Assembly: GCF_011752565.1 (NCBI RefSeq) | Contig: NZ_VWXK01000008.1 | Coordinates: forward strand, 62,001-126,000 | DNA length: 64,000 nt | Direction: 5' to 3' | DNA from: Pantoea sp. Ap-967 | Lineage (GTDB): Bacteria > Pseudomonadota > Gammaproteobacteria > Pseudomonadales > Pseudomonadaceae | Part shown: positions 18,610 through 27,268 of the stretch, in pieces | Layout of the letters: each line of letters starts with the position of its first letter | Numbering within the stretch: position 1 is the stretch's first letter | Translations under genes and position numbers: made by a program | The notes under the pieces: generated by a model | The model's database searches: none | Seen by the model: the letters and a program-made list of their open reading frames with translations, nothing else | What the model was told of the DNA's origin: nothing

Positions 18610-18836
18610 AACTAGAAATCGCTCGAGCTTTGTTCCTGGTGGCTGGCTTGGCTGTGACCACGGCGGCGGTGGCTGCCTGGGAAGAGCCGCGTCCTGTGGT
18701 GTTCAGCAAGGCTGAGCAGGCGGCGCAGTGCGCGTTGCCGCGGGAAGTGAAGCAGCAGCACGCGCAGGTGGCGCCAGATCATGATCTGTTGCTGTTCCTG
18801 TTCGGCATGCGCCAGGGACTTCGGCCATTTGGCTGA
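18606..18836 (+). CDS. small exported protein in the ColR-controlled unit
   Basis: 76 aa. The start ATG overlaps the inaA stop (ATGA), implying translational coupling. The N-terminus KLEIARALFLVAGLAVTTAAVAAW is a typical signal peptide with a cleavage site near AVAA. The mature part is about 50 residues, with a single cysteine (QCALPREV) and a hydrophobic LLLFLFGMRQGL near the C-terminus that may be a second membrane segment. I do not recognise a family. From memory KT2440 PP_0905 holds this position and belongs to the ColR regulon (PP_0903-0905). A small envelope protein acting with the LPS kinase and methyltransferase is plausible. A terminator follows. Confidence 0.75.
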   Translation: MKLEIARALFLVAGLAVTTAAVAAWEEPRPVVFSKAEQAAQCALPREVKQQHAQVAPDHDLLLFLFGMRQGLRPFG

Positions 18837-18852
18837 AATTGGCTTGAGCAAA

Positions 18853-18885
18853 CAAAGGCCCCGCACTCGCGGGGCCTTTGCTTTT
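18853..18885 (+). terminator. intrinsic terminator of the methyltransferase-inaA unit
   Basis: CAAAGGCCCCGC and GCGGGGCCTTTG flank ACTC, followed by CTTTT. Confidence 0.85.
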
Positions 18886-18901
18886 GAAATGGGCGCGCAT
18901 C

Positions 18902-19009
18902 CTGTAGGAGCGAGCGTAGCTCGCGATGCGCCGCCTGCGGCGCCCGATAGCACCGCCGTTGAACCAGCGCCGCGCGCGGCGCATCGCGAGCTGCGCTCGC
19001 TCCTACAGG
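18902..19009. repeat. REP doublet, GCGAGC core
   Basis: CTGTAGGAGCGAGCGTAGCTCGCGATGCGCC and the inverted copy (GGCGCATCGCGAGCTGCGCTCGCTCCTACAG) lie 46 bases apart. Pairing extends into the flanks GATGCGCC/GGCGCATC. It separates the ColR unit from the convergent RND pump genes. Confidence 0.85.
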
Positions 19010-19013
19010 GGCG

Positions 19014-22000
19014 TCAGGCGGCTGCGGGGTGTTTGGCTTCGGACCTGTGGGCCAGCAGGGTGTAGATGCACGGCAGCACGAACAGGGTAAATAGCGTGCC
19101 GATGGACATCCCCGTGGCAATCACCGTACCGATGTCGAACCGGCTGACCGCCCCGGCCCCGGTCGCCAGAATCAACGGCACCATGCCGAATACCATCGCC
19201 GCCGTGGTCATCAGCACCGGCCGCAGGCGAATCGCCGCCGCTTCTTCGATCGCCTCGCGCACGCCCAGGCCTTTTTCCTCGCGCAGTTGGTTGGCGAATT
19301 CGACGATCAGGATACCGTGCTTGCTGATTAACCCGATCAGCGTCACCAGCCCCACCTGGGTATAGATGTTCATGCTGGAAATCCCCAGGAACAGCGGCAG
19401 CAATGCCCCACAGATCGACAGCGGCACCGTTACCAGAATCACCAGCGGGTCGCGGAAGCTTTCGAACTGCGCCGCCAATACCAGGAAGATGATCGCCAGC
19501 GCCAGGCCAAAGGTTACCCACAGCGCGCTGCCTTCCTGCACGTATTGCCGCGCCGTGCCGGCATAGTCGAAGGAGAAGCCCTCCGGCGCCTCCTCGCGGG
19601 CAATGTCCAGCACCGTCTGCAAGGCCTCGCCGATGCTGACCATCGGCACGCCCTGGATGATCGCGGCGTTCAGTTGCTGGAACTGGTTGAGCTGGCGCGG
19701 GCGGGCGCGGTCGTTGAGGGTGATCAGGGTCGACAGGGGCAGCAACTGGCCCTGCTCGTTCTTCACGTAGTAGTTGTTCAGCCAGCCGGGGTTGTCACGG
19801 TAGGGCCGCTCGACCTGGGCGATCACCTTGTAGCTGCGCCCCTCCAGGGTGAACCGGTTGATTTCCCCCTCGCCCAGCAGGGTGGCCAGGCTGCCGCCCA
19901 GGGTGTCCATGGACACGCCCATTTGCGCGGCCTTGGCCCGGTCGATATCAACCACCACCTCGGGCTTGTCGAAGGCCAGGTCGATGTCGAGGAAGGCGAA
20001 CTTGCCCGAGGCCTGCGCCCGCTGCTTGACCCGCTGCGCCACCTCCAGCAGGGCCGGGTAGTCGCCGGCGGTGTTGATCACGAACTGAAATGGCAAGCCC
20101 TCGCCGGTGCCCGGCAGCGATGGCAGGTTGAAGCCGAAGATCTGCAGCCCGCCAATCTGTTCGAGCTTGGCCTGCACCAGGGGCAGCAGCTGCATCTGGG
20201 TGCGCTCGCGCTCGTTCCAGGGCTTGAGCAGGAACCCGCCGATACCGCTCTGCACACCGTTGAAACCGTTGATCTGGAACGACGAATAGTATTCGGGAAA
20301 GCTCTTGAACAGCGGCGTGAACTGGTCGGTGTAGGCGTTCAGGTAGTCAAGGTTGGCCGGCTGCGGCGAACTGCTCATCATGAAGATCACGCCCTGGTCC
20401 TCGTTGGGCGCCAGCTCGTTCTGGGTGAACTTGAGCAGCACCGGGATCAGGCACAGGATGATCACCGCGAACACCAGCACCACCGGGCGGCTGTCGAGGG
20501 TGGCGTGCAACAGGCGCTGGTAACGCCCCTTAAGGCGTTCGAACAGCACGTCCAGGCGGTGGGCCAGGCCACTGGCATTGTGCTCCGGGCGCAGCAGCAG
20601 GGCGCACATCATGGGTGACAGGGTCAGGGCAACAATCCCGGAAATCACCACCGCCCCGGCCAGGGTGAGGGCGAACTCCTTGAACAGCGCACCGGTCAGC
20701 CCAGTGAGAAAACCGATGGGGGCGTACACCGCCGCCAGGGTGATGGTCATCGACACCACCGGCATGGCAATTTCCCGCGCGCCCTCAAGCGCTGCGTCGA
20801 ACGGTGTCTTGCCTTCTTCCATGTGCCGGTGAATGTTCTCCACCACGACGATGGCATCGTCCACCACCAGGCCGATGGCCAGCACCATGGCCAGCAATGT
20901 CAGCAGGTTCAGCGAATAGCCCATCATCTGCATGAAGAACAGCACGCCGATCATCGACAGGGGAATGGTCACCACCGGGATCAGCACCGAGCGCAGGGCA
21001 CCGAGGAACAGGAACACCACCACGATGACGATCAGCACCGCCTCGCCCAGGGTCTTGATCACCTCGTCGATGGACGCCTGGATGAACAGCGTGGCGTCGT
21101 AGGCGATCGACACCTTGAGCGCTTCAGGCAGCTGGCCTTGCAGCTCGGGCATGATCTTGCGCACTTCCTTGATCACCTCCAGCGGGTTGGCCGCCGGGGT
21201 GGCCTTGATGCCGATGTACACCGACGGCGTGCCGTCGAACGAGCTGACCGTGTCGTAGTTCTCCGCACCCATCTCCACCCGCGCCACGTCGCCCAGCAGC
21301 ACCCGGCTGTCACCGGACACCTTGACCGGCAACGCGGCGAACGCTTCGGCGGATTTCAGCTCGGTGCTGGCGTTGATGCTGGTGACGGTGTATTCGCCCT
21401 TCACCTCGCCAGCGGCGGAAAGGAAGTTGTAGCGGCGCACGGCACTGGTCACGTCGGTGGCCGAAAGGCCGAAACCGGCCAGCTTCACCGGGTCGATCCA
21501 GATGCGCATGGCGAATACCTGGTTGCCGAGAATCTCGGCCTCGGCCATGCCCGGCAGGGTGGCCAGCTTGGGCTGGATCACCCGCGACAGGTAGTCGGTG
21601 ATCTGCGGGTTGCTCATTTCCTTGCTGTAGAAGCTGATGTACATCAGCGCCGAGGCGTCGGCGGCTTCCTTGCTCAGCACCGGGTCTTCGGAGTCTTGCG
21701 GCAGCTGGTTGCGCACTTCGTTGGCCTTGGCCAGCAACTCGGTGAACAGCCGGTCGCTGTCGGCGCCGATGCGTGCGTAGATGGAGATCACCGAGAAGTT
21801 CTGCCGGCTCACCGAGGTCATGTAGTCGATGCCTTCGGCACTGGCCAGGCTCTGCTGAAGGGGCTGGGTGATGTAGCCCTGGATGGTTTCGGCGTTGGCC
21901 CCGGGGTAGGCGGTGGTCACCGTGATCAGGGCGTTTTCCATTCGCGGGTACTGGCGGATCTGCAGCTTGTTCCAGGCCTGGAAACCCAGCAGCAGAATCA

Positions 22001-22058
22001 GCAGGCTGACCACCGTGGCCAGTACCGGGCGGCGGATGAACGGGTCGGTGAATGCCAT
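19014..22058 (-). CDS. mexW: RND efflux pump inner-membrane transporter, MexW-like
   Basis: 1014 aa, full length for a HAE1-type RND permease with 12 membrane helices. It starts MAFTDPFIRRPVLATVVSLLILLLGFQAW; helix 4 has the proton-relay Asp pair in GLVVDDAIVVVENIHRHMEEGKTPFDAAL, and helix 6 ends TLSPMMCALLL. Relatively short porter loops and SSSPQPANLDYLNAYTDQ resemble the MexI/MexW branch. From memory mexV-mexW (PA4374-PA4375) occupy this position in PAO1, which together with family supports the name. GGAGG stands 6 bases before the ATG. It follows the adaptor gene by 13 bases. No outer-membrane channel gene is present, so it probably uses OprM or another shared TolC-type protein. Confidence 0.9.
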   Translation of the reverse strand: MAFTDPFIRRPVLATVVSLLILLLGFQAWNKLQIRQYPRMENALITVTTAYPGANAETIQGYITQPLQQSLASAEGIDYMTSVSRQNFSVISIYARIGADSDRLFTELLAKANEVRNQLPQDSEDPVLSKEAADASALMYISFYSKEMSNPQITDYLSRVIQPKLATLPGMAEAEILGNQVFAMRIWIDPVKLAGFGLSATDVTSAVRRYNFLSAAGEVKGEYTVTSINASTELKSAEAFAALPVKVSGDSRVLLGDVARVEMGAENYDTVSSFDGTPSVYIGIKATPAANPLEVIKEVRKIMPELQGQLPEALKVSIAYDATLFIQASIDEVIKTLGEAVLIVIVVVFLFLGALRSVLIPVVTIPLSMIGVLFFMQMMGYSLNLLTLLAMVLAIGLVVDDAIVVVENIHRHMEEGKTPFDAALEGAREIAMPVVSMTITLAAVYAPIGFLTGLTGALFKEFALTLAGAVVISGIVALTLSPMMCALLLRPEHNASGLAHRLDVLFERLKGRYQRLLHATLDSRPVVLVFAVIILCLIPVLLKFTQNELAPNEDQGVIFMMSSSPQPANLDYLNAYTDQFTPLFKSFPEYYSSFQINGFNGVQSGIGGFLLKPWNERERTQMQLLPLVQAKLEQIGGLQIFGFNLPSLPGTGEGLPFQFVINTAGDYPALLEVAQRVKQRAQASGKFAFLDIDLAFDKPEVVVDIDRAKAAQMGVSMDTLGGSLATLLGEGEINRFTLEGRSYKVIAQVERPYRDNPGWLNNYYVKNEQGQLLPLSTLITLNDRARPRQLNQFQQLNAAIIQGVPMVSIGEALQTVLDIAREEAPEGFSFDYAGTARQYVQEGSALWVTFGLALAIIFLVLAAQFESFRDPLVILVTVPLSICGALLPLFLGISSMNIYTQVGLVTLIGLISKHGILIVEFANQLREEKGLGVREAIEEAAAIRLRPVLMTTAAMVFGMVPLILATGAGAVSRFDIGTVIATGMSIGTLFTLFVLPCIYTLLAHRSEAKHPAAA

Positions 22059-22071
22059 GCCTGCCTCCCGT

Positions 22072-23220
22072 TCAGTCCGTGCGCCTGGCGCCCTGGTCGG
22101 GCTTGAGCGCGCTGTCCTGGCCAATGCGGATCGCCGCGCCCGGGGTCAGCTTGAGCTGGCCAGCGGTGACCACCTGCTCGCCGGCCTTGAGGCCCTTGCT
22201 GACCACCACCACGCCGTCGCGGCGCTCGCCGGTCTGCACGGTGCGCTGCTCGGCAGTGAGCTGGGGCTGGCCGTTGTCATCGTGCTGCGGGTTGCCGTCC
22301 TGGTCCTTTTTCGGTGTGGCGACGTACACCGAGTTGCCGTACAGGGTGTAGGTGATGGCGCTTTCCGGCACCACCACTTGCGGCTGCGGGTCGGGCAACA
22401 GGACCAGCAGGTTGGCGAACATGCCCGGCAGCAGCTTGCCATCGGGGTTGGCCAGGGTTGCGCGCAGCAACAGGTTGCGGGTGTTTTCATCGACCTTGGG
22501 GTTGATCGCGCTAAGGCTGGCGGGGAAGGTCTGGCCAGGGTAGGCGGCCACCTGCACCAGTACTTGCTGGCCCAGGCTCAGGTGCGGCAGGGCCTGCTCC
22601 GGTACGTTGAAGTCGACGTACAGGCTGGAGAGGTCCTGCAAGGTGGCGATCATGGTGCCGGCGGCCAGGTACTGGCCGATGTCCACCTGGCGGATGCCGA
22701 GGGTGCCGCTGAACGGGGCATTGAGGCTTTTCTTGGTCTTCTGCGCCTTGAGCTGTTCGACCACCGCCTGGTTGCGCCGGTACTGGGAGTTGAGCCGGTC
22801 GAACTCGCCACGGGAGATGGCCGCATCGCCCACCAGTTGGCTACCACGGCCGAAGTCGACCTTGGCCAGGCCCAGGTCGGCCTGGGCGGTGCCGAGCAGG
22901 GCCGACTCCTGGTCGTCGTTCAGTTGCAGCAGCGGTTGCCCGGCTTTCACCTTTTGCCCGGAATCGAAATACAGCGCCTTGACGATGCCTTCCACTTCAA
23001 GGCTCAGGTCAACGCCCTGCAGCGCCCGCAGGCTGCCCACGGCGGGCAGGCGTTCTTGCCACTGGCGTTGTTCGGCCTGGGCGGCGGCGACGGTGATCGG
23101 CGGCCGGGGGGCGGTGAACATCTGGACCTGTTTATAGATCGAGAAGCCCTTGTAGCCCGCCAGGGCCAGCACGATCAGCAGTACGACGGCCAACATGATG
23201 AGCATGCGGCGACGGACCAT
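22072..23220 (-). CDS. mexV: RND efflux periplasmic adaptor, MexV-like
   Basis: 382 aa membrane-fusion protein. The N-terminal signal anchor RRRMLIMLAVVLLIVLALAGY is followed by the lipoyl/barrel-sandwich domain split into VDLSLEVEGIVKALYFDSGQKVKAGQPLLQL and LNAPFSGTLGIRQVDIGQYLAAG, separated by an alpha-hairpin, and then a beta-barrel (SLYVDFNVPEQALPHLSLGQ). It links the inner-membrane pump to the outer-membrane channel. First gene of the two-gene pump operon. No local regulator gene is visible. The N-terminus lacks a lipobox, so anchoring is by the uncleaved helix. Confidence 0.9.
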   Translation of the reverse strand: MVRRRMLIMLAVVLLIVLALAGYKGFSIYKQVQMFTAPRPPITVAAAQAEQRQWQERLPAVGSLRALQGVDLSLEVEGIVKALYFDSGQKVKAGQPLLQLNDDQESALLGTAQADLGLAKVDFGRGSQLVGDAAISRGEFDRLNSQYRRNQAVVEQLKAQKTKKSLNAPFSGTLGIRQVDIGQYLAAGTMIATLQDLSSLYVDFNVPEQALPHLSLGQQVLVQVAAYPGQTFPASLSAINPKVDENTRNLLLRATLANPDGKLLPGMFANLLVLLPDPQPQVVVPESAITYTLYGNSVYVATPKKDQDGNPQHDDNGQPQLTAEQRTVQTGERRDGVVVVSKGLKAGEQVVTAGQLKLTPGAAIRIGQDSALKPDQGARRTD

Positions 23221-23344
23221 GGTTCCGGTTCCTTGGAGGCTGGGTTGTTATGCGTTTTGACACGACAACGGGCGATCATGCCCACGTGCGGATAGACGAA
23301 GTATTGACTGTTTTCCGAGAGAAGGGGAGATGATTGCCTATGGC

Positions 23345-23400
23345 GGCCTCTTCGCGGGCAGGCCTGCTCTTGTAGGAGCGGGCTTGCCCCGCGAAAGGGC
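23345..23400. repeat. REP doublet, imperfect GGGCTTGCCC core
   Basis: CCTCTTCGCGGGCAGGCCTGCTCTTGTAGGAGCGGGCTTGCCCCGCGAAAGGGC. The left unit is degenerate (GGGCAGGCCTGC) relative to the right, unlike most pairs here. It lies between the mexVW and DUF1513 units. Confidence 0.7.
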
Positions 23401-23402
23401 CC

Positions 23403-24500
23403 TCAAGCCAGGTGCAAATGGTTGTCCCAAAACCCGGAAGGCAGCTTCATCGGTTGCCCGACCAGCTCGCCCTTGCGGCAATCATAGAAGCGGCAACGCC
23501 CCTGCCCGGAGGTGACGACGAAGCCATCCTTCACCGCCCCGACACCGGCGCAATCGGGCATCGGCGCATCGAGCTTCACCGCCCCGCTGTCCAGGTCCCA
23601 GACGAACAGGCGGTTGGCCCGTGGCGCGGTCAGTGCCACCAGGCGCAGGTCGCTGTGAATGGCGACGCTGGCGGTGTACTGGGCCATCGACTGCAACTGG
23701 TGTTCCGGCACCGGGAACGCCTTGAACGGCTCACCCGGGCGCTTGATCGCCAGCAACTCGGCGGTTTCGTCGGCATCGCCCATGAACTGCTGGCAGGCCG
23801 CGATCGTGCCATCTTCGCCCACCGCCAGGTGGCGCACGCTGTTCATCTGCTGGGCCAGGGTTTCCTTGCTCAGCAGGGTGCCATCGCGCTGCATCAGCAC
23901 CAGGCTCGGCTCCATGGCGTTGAGGTTCATCTCGACCCGGCTCTCGGCTTCGGTGCGAATGCCACCGTTGGCCACGACCAGGGTTTCGCCGTCCGGCAGC
24001 CAGGCCAGTTCATGGGGGCCGATGCCGTGGGTCGGGATTTCCCCGGTGTACACCAGGCGCTCGCCCTCGAAACGGTACACGCCGAGCACGCCACGCCCCG
24101 GGTCGGTGGTGTCGTTCTCGGTGGCGTACAGCCATTCGCCGCCCTTGTGGATCACCGCGTGGCCATAGAAGTGCCGGTTCGGCTGCGACGCGATGGTTTG
24201 CAGCAGGCGCCCGTCACGAAGGTCCAGCAGGTAGCTTTCGGTGCCGGGGCGGCGGGCGACGAACAGGGCGATCGGCAGCTCGGGGTGGTTGATGATGGCA
24301 TGGCAACGCTGGGCCACCTGGGTGCTGAACACCTGGGTGCCATCCAGGCGGAACCCGACTGCGTAGTGCTTGCCGTCGCCATCGTCACGCGCCGACAACA
24401 GCAGCGGCTCGCTACCCTTGTTGCGCAGCAGGCTCCAGCCGCCCAGGGTCAGGGCGCTGAGCAATACGCTACCGAGTTTGAGGGCCTGGCGTCGCAGCAT
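23403..24500 (-). CDS. DUF1513 family Tat-type exported beta-propeller-like protein
   Basis: 365 aa. The N-terminus MLRRQALKLGSVLLSALTLGG has a twin-arginine-like RRQALKL motif and a hydrophobic stretch, suggesting Tat export. The body has repeated blade-like segments (GFRLDGTQVFSTQ, LLDLRDGRLLQTI, NDTTDPGRGVLGVYRF, LFVWDLDSGAVKL) as in WD40/YncE-type propellers and the GIGPHELAWLPDGETLVVANGG segment typical of DUF1513. The function is unknown. It is the last gene of a unit with the di-haem and imelysin genes, 2 bases after the imelysin stop. Constant linkage to imelysins suggests a role in periplasmic iron handling; that is inference. Confidence 0.85.
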   Translation of the reverse strand: MLRRQALKLGSVLLSALTLGGWSLLRNKGSEPLLLSARDDGDGKHYAVGFRLDGTQVFSTQVAQRCHAIINHPELPIALFVARRPGTESYLLDLRDGRLLQTIASQPNRHFYGHAVIHKGGEWLYATENDTTDPGRGVLGVYRFEGERLVYTGEIPTHGIGPHELAWLPDGETLVVANGGIRTEAESRVEMNLNAMEPSLVLMQRDGTLLSKETLAQQMNSVRHLAVGEDGTIAACQQFMGDADETAELLAIKRPGEPFKAFPVPEHQLQSMAQYTASVAIHSDLRLVALTAPRANRLFVWDLDSGAVKLDAPMPDCAGVGAVKDGFVVTSGQGRCRFYDCRKGELVGQPMKLPSGFWDNHLHLA

Positions 24501-24502
24501 GA

Positions 24503-25567
24503 TCAGTCACCGTCGTTGGCATTGAAGCCCAGCTGGATGTTCAACGCCTTGGCCAGGTCGCCTTCGTGCAGGCGGTGGACGACGTTGAGGGCATCGTAGA
24601 TCTGGTTGAGGGTCTGCTGGCCGGCGTCGTCGGCCAGCAGCTCGCCGAGGGTCTTCTGGTTGTCGGCCAGCAGTTTCAGGGCAGTAGCGTAGGCGTCGTC
24701 GATCTTCTGCGCCAGGGCTTTCTGATCGCTGGGCAGCAGTCCGCGCAGGCCCTGGTTGTCGACACCCACCCACACGGCCTGGGCGGCCTTGAGGGTAGCT
24801 TCCAGGCTTTTCATCGACGAGTGGCTGCGCCAGGCTTCGGCCTGCAGCGGCTGCGGGATGCCCTTGCTCTGGCGGCCCATCGGCGCGCCCAGCTTCTTCT
24901 TCAGGGTGTCCAGTGCCGTTACCTGGGAGCGCAGCAGGTCGGCGATGGCCTCGTGGGAGTCGGCGTAGCGCTGGTTGGGGAACTTGGTCATCTGCGACAG
25001 CATGCCGTCGGTGCTGTTCCAGCTCTTGAGGATTTCCTCGGCCAGCACCTTCTGGTGTTCGCCGATGGCCACCAGCAGCGGGCAGTAACGGGCCTTCTGC
25101 TCGGCGGTAGCGATGTCAGGCTTGCTGTCGAACAGGATGTATTCGTAGGCCGAGAGGCCACGTACCACGACGCTGGCCTTGCCCAGGGCCGCGGCATCGA
25201 CGGGCTTGTCACCATTGACCAGTTGCTCGACCTGGCGGCCGACCAGGTTCTTCTTGTCGGGCCAGAATTGCACTTGCCAGGCGCGGTTGCCTTCGGCCAG
25301 CGGGCCGACCAGCAGGGGTTGCAGCTCGGCCCAGGCTTTCTGTGCATTGAGGAAGTCGGCGCGTGCGGTGTCCAGGCTTTCCTTGCCTTCGCAGTAGGCC
25401 AGGGCGCTGGCCGCCAACTGGCGGTCGGCTTCGACCCAGCGGCTGTAGGTCGGCAGGATGACCTGCTTGGCGATGGCAGCGGAGGTGACCGCTTGTGGGT
25501 CCTGCGGCGAGCAGGCACCCAGGGCGAGTGCGGCGAGGCTGGTGAACAACAGTTTGGGTCGGAACAT
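24503..25567 (-). CDS. imelysin family lipoprotein with altered GxHxxE motif
   Basis: 354 aa. The signal peptide ends in a lipobox (ALGACSP), so it is a lipoprotein. Two imelysin helical bundles follow; NRAWQVQFWPDKKNLVGRQVEQLV and QSKGIPQPLQAEAWRSHSSMKSL are family segments. The hallmark GxHxxE of imelysins is here GLSAYE: glycine and glutamate remain but the histidine is serine. The paralogue at 27269-28606 keeps GYHAIE. Imelysins are linked to iron uptake and a few were first reported as insulin-cleaving; proteolysis is doubtful for this motif. It stands 18 bases after the di-haem gene and 2 before the DUF1513 gene. Confidence 0.88.
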   Translation of the reverse strand: MFRPKLLFTSLAALALGACSPQDPQAVTSAAIAKQVILPTYSRWVEADRQLAASALAYCEGKESLDTARADFLNAQKAWAELQPLLVGPLAEGNRAWQVQFWPDKKNLVGRQVEQLVNGDKPVDAAALGKASVVVRGLSAYEYILFDSKPDIATAEQKARYCPLLVAIGEHQKVLAEEILKSWNSTDGMLSQMTKFPNQRYADSHEAIADLLRSQVTALDTLKKKLGAPMGRQSKGIPQPLQAEAWRSHSSMKSLEATLKAAQAVWVGVDNQGLRGLLPSDQKALAQKIDDAYATALKLLADNQKTLGELLADDAGQQTLNQIYDALNVVHRLHEGDLAKALNIQLGFNANDGD

Positions 25568-25585
25568 GCCCGGCTCCTTGCGCGT

Positions 25586-27013
25586 TTAAAGTGAGTTCAG
25601 GAACGCCAGCAGCGCGGCGCGCTGCTCGGCATTGAAGGTCAATACATGGTCGCGCGCCGCCTGCGCCTCGCCGCCGTGCCAGAGCACGGCTTCGAGCAGG
25701 TTGCGGGCGCGGCCGTCGTGCAGGTACTGGGTGTGGCCGCTGACGGTTTCGGTCAGGCCGATGCCCCACAGGGGCGGGGTGCGCCAGTCCTGGCCGTTGG
25801 CGGCGAATTCGGTGCGCTCGTCGGCCAGGCCCGGGCCCATGTCGTGCAGCAGCAGGTCGCTGTAGGGGCGGATCACCTGGTGCGCCAGCTCCGGTTCTGC
25901 GCTGTTGGCTCCGGTGGTGAACTGCGGCACATGGCAGGCCTGGCAACCGGCCTGGAAGAACAGGTTCTTGCCGGCCAGCACCTGCGGCGCGCCGACGTCA
26001 CGGCGGGCAGGTACGCCCAGGTTGCGGGTGTAGAAGGTGACCAGGCGCAGGATATTGTCGCTGACTTCCTTTTCACCGCCTTCACCGTCGCCATTGGGCG
26101 CGGCCAGGCAGTCTACCTGCGCCGCGGTGCAGTCGTCCTTCGGTTGCAGGGTGCTGGTCAGGCCCATGTCGCCACTGAAGGCGTGCACGTTCTGCTGGTT
26201 GACGTTGGGCTGCCCGGCTTTCCAGCCGAAGCGGCCGACCACGGTCTTGCCCTGGGCATCGTCCCAGACCCGGTTGGCACGCCCGCGGATACCGTCGCGG
26301 TTGTGGTCGTCGGGGTCTTCGTTGGCCAGGATATCGGCTTCGGGAATGGCTTCGAGCAGGCCCAGGCCGATCATCGGCGGGGCCACGCGGGCCGAGAAGC
26401 GGGTGTCGGGGTGCATCGGGCCGTAGCCGAGCTGGGTGATCTGCAGGGCAGGGCGGCGCAGCTCGACCGGGTGGCCGTCCTTGAAGGTGACGGTTTGCGT
26501 GGTGTAGCTCACCCGCACCTTGCCCTCCGGCGCCACGCCGGGGATGGCCATGTCCTGCAGCTGCGTGCCGTAGACCGGCTCGGGAACCACGCCCAGGCGT
26601 TCGATCACTTTGGCCAGGTACGGCTGGTCGGGGATCGACAGGCGTACCAGCATGCCCACCGCATTGCTGTCGCCAGGTTCGGGCGGGTGGCCGCGGCCAT
26701 CGCGCACGTGGCAGTTCTGGCAGGCCGTGGTGTTGAACAGCGGGCCCAGGCCATCGCGGGCGGTGGTGGTGGACGGGGCGATCACCCAGGGGCTGCGGAA
26801 GAAACTGTTGCCCACCGAGAAGTCCAGGCGCCGCTCGGGCGAAAGGTTGGCCGAGGGCATGGAAAAGGCACTGCGGTCGCTGCGCTGCACGGTTGCCTGG
26901 CCGCCAGACAGCGCTTCGCCCGGCTCGGCCTGGGTGAAACGCGGGGCGTCATCACAGGCGGCAAGGGCAAGGGCCAGCAGCAAGGGGGAAAGTCGGGACA
27001 GCGACGAGGACAT
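25586..27013 (-). CDS. di-haem oxidoreductase family lipoprotein (DUF1111)
   Basis: 475 aa. The signal peptide ends LLALALAACDD, a lipobox. Two c-type haem motifs are visible: ACQNCHVRDGRGHPP and GCQACHVPQF. DUF1111 segments such as NTTACQNCH, GRFGWKAGQPNVNQQ and GIGLTETVSGHTQYLHDGRARNLLEAVLWHGGEA, ending ALLAFLNSL, match the family once called thiol oxidoreductases and related to bacterial cytochrome c peroxidase/MauG. It would work in the periplasm. It is the first gene of a unit with the degenerate imelysin and DUF1513 genes. A GCAATTGCAAAT motif upstream is shared with the icmP-like gene. The reaction and substrate are unknown. Confidence 0.88.
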   Translation of the reverse strand: MSSSLSRLSPLLLALALAACDDAPRFTQAEPGEALSGGQATVQRSDRSAFSMPSANLSPERRLDFSVGNSFFRSPWVIAPSTTTARDGLGPLFNTTACQNCHVRDGRGHPPEPGDSNAVGMLVRLSIPDQPYLAKVIERLGVVPEPVYGTQLQDMAIPGVAPEGKVRVSYTTQTVTFKDGHPVELRRPALQITQLGYGPMHPDTRFSARVAPPMIGLGLLEAIPEADILANEDPDDHNRDGIRGRANRVWDDAQGKTVVGRFGWKAGQPNVNQQNVHAFSGDMGLTSTLQPKDDCTAAQVDCLAAPNGDGEGGEKEVSDNILRLVTFYTRNLGVPARRDVGAPQVLAGKNLFFQAGCQACHVPQFTTGANSAEPELAHQVIRPYSDLLLHDMGPGLADERTEFAANGQDWRTPPLWGIGLTETVSGHTQYLHDGRARNLLEAVLWHGGEAQAARDHVLTFNAEQRAALLAFLNSL

Positions 27014-27080
27014 GCAAAATCCTGGGCGTGGACGAAAAACCGGCGTGCAAGCTTAGCAGGCCAGCCCTGTTTGAATAAGA

Positions 27081-27095
27081 GCAATTTGCAATTGC
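27081..27095 (-). promoter_or_regulatory. Fur-like motif shared with icmP upstream region
   Basis: On the minus strand this reads GCAATTGCAAATTGC, 67 bases before the di-haem gene. Eleven of twelve bases (GCAAwTGCAAAT) are shared with the site before the icmP-like gene at similar distance. It resembles a weak Fur half-site array; binding is inferred. Confidence 0.35.
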
Positions 27096-27135
27096 CTGGG
27101 TGAAAAGGATGTGAAATGCCAGCATTTTCATTGAC

Positions 27136-27219
27136 TGTGCGGGCCCTTTCGCAGGGCAAGCCCGCGCCTACACAGGTCGAGATGTAGGAGCGGGCTTGCC
27201 CCGCGAAAGGGCCCGCACA
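27136..27219. repeat. REP doublet, GGGCTTGCCC core, long arms
   Basis: Arms TGTGCGGGCCCTTTCGC... and its inverted copy pair over about 37 bases with two mismatches. The pair lies between the icmP-like gene's terminator and the di-haem gene's promoter. Confidence 0.85.
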
Positions 27220-27220
27220 G

Positions 27221-27249
27221 AAAAAAGGCGACCCGAAGGCCGCCTCTTT
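27221..27249 (-). terminator. intrinsic terminator of the icmP-like gene
   Basis: Read on the minus strand, AGAGGCGGCC and GGTCGCCTTTTTTCT form a hairpin with one mismatch and a T6 tail, just after the icmP stop. Confidence 0.75.
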
Positions 27250-27268
27250 GCAGAACCGAAACGACTGA

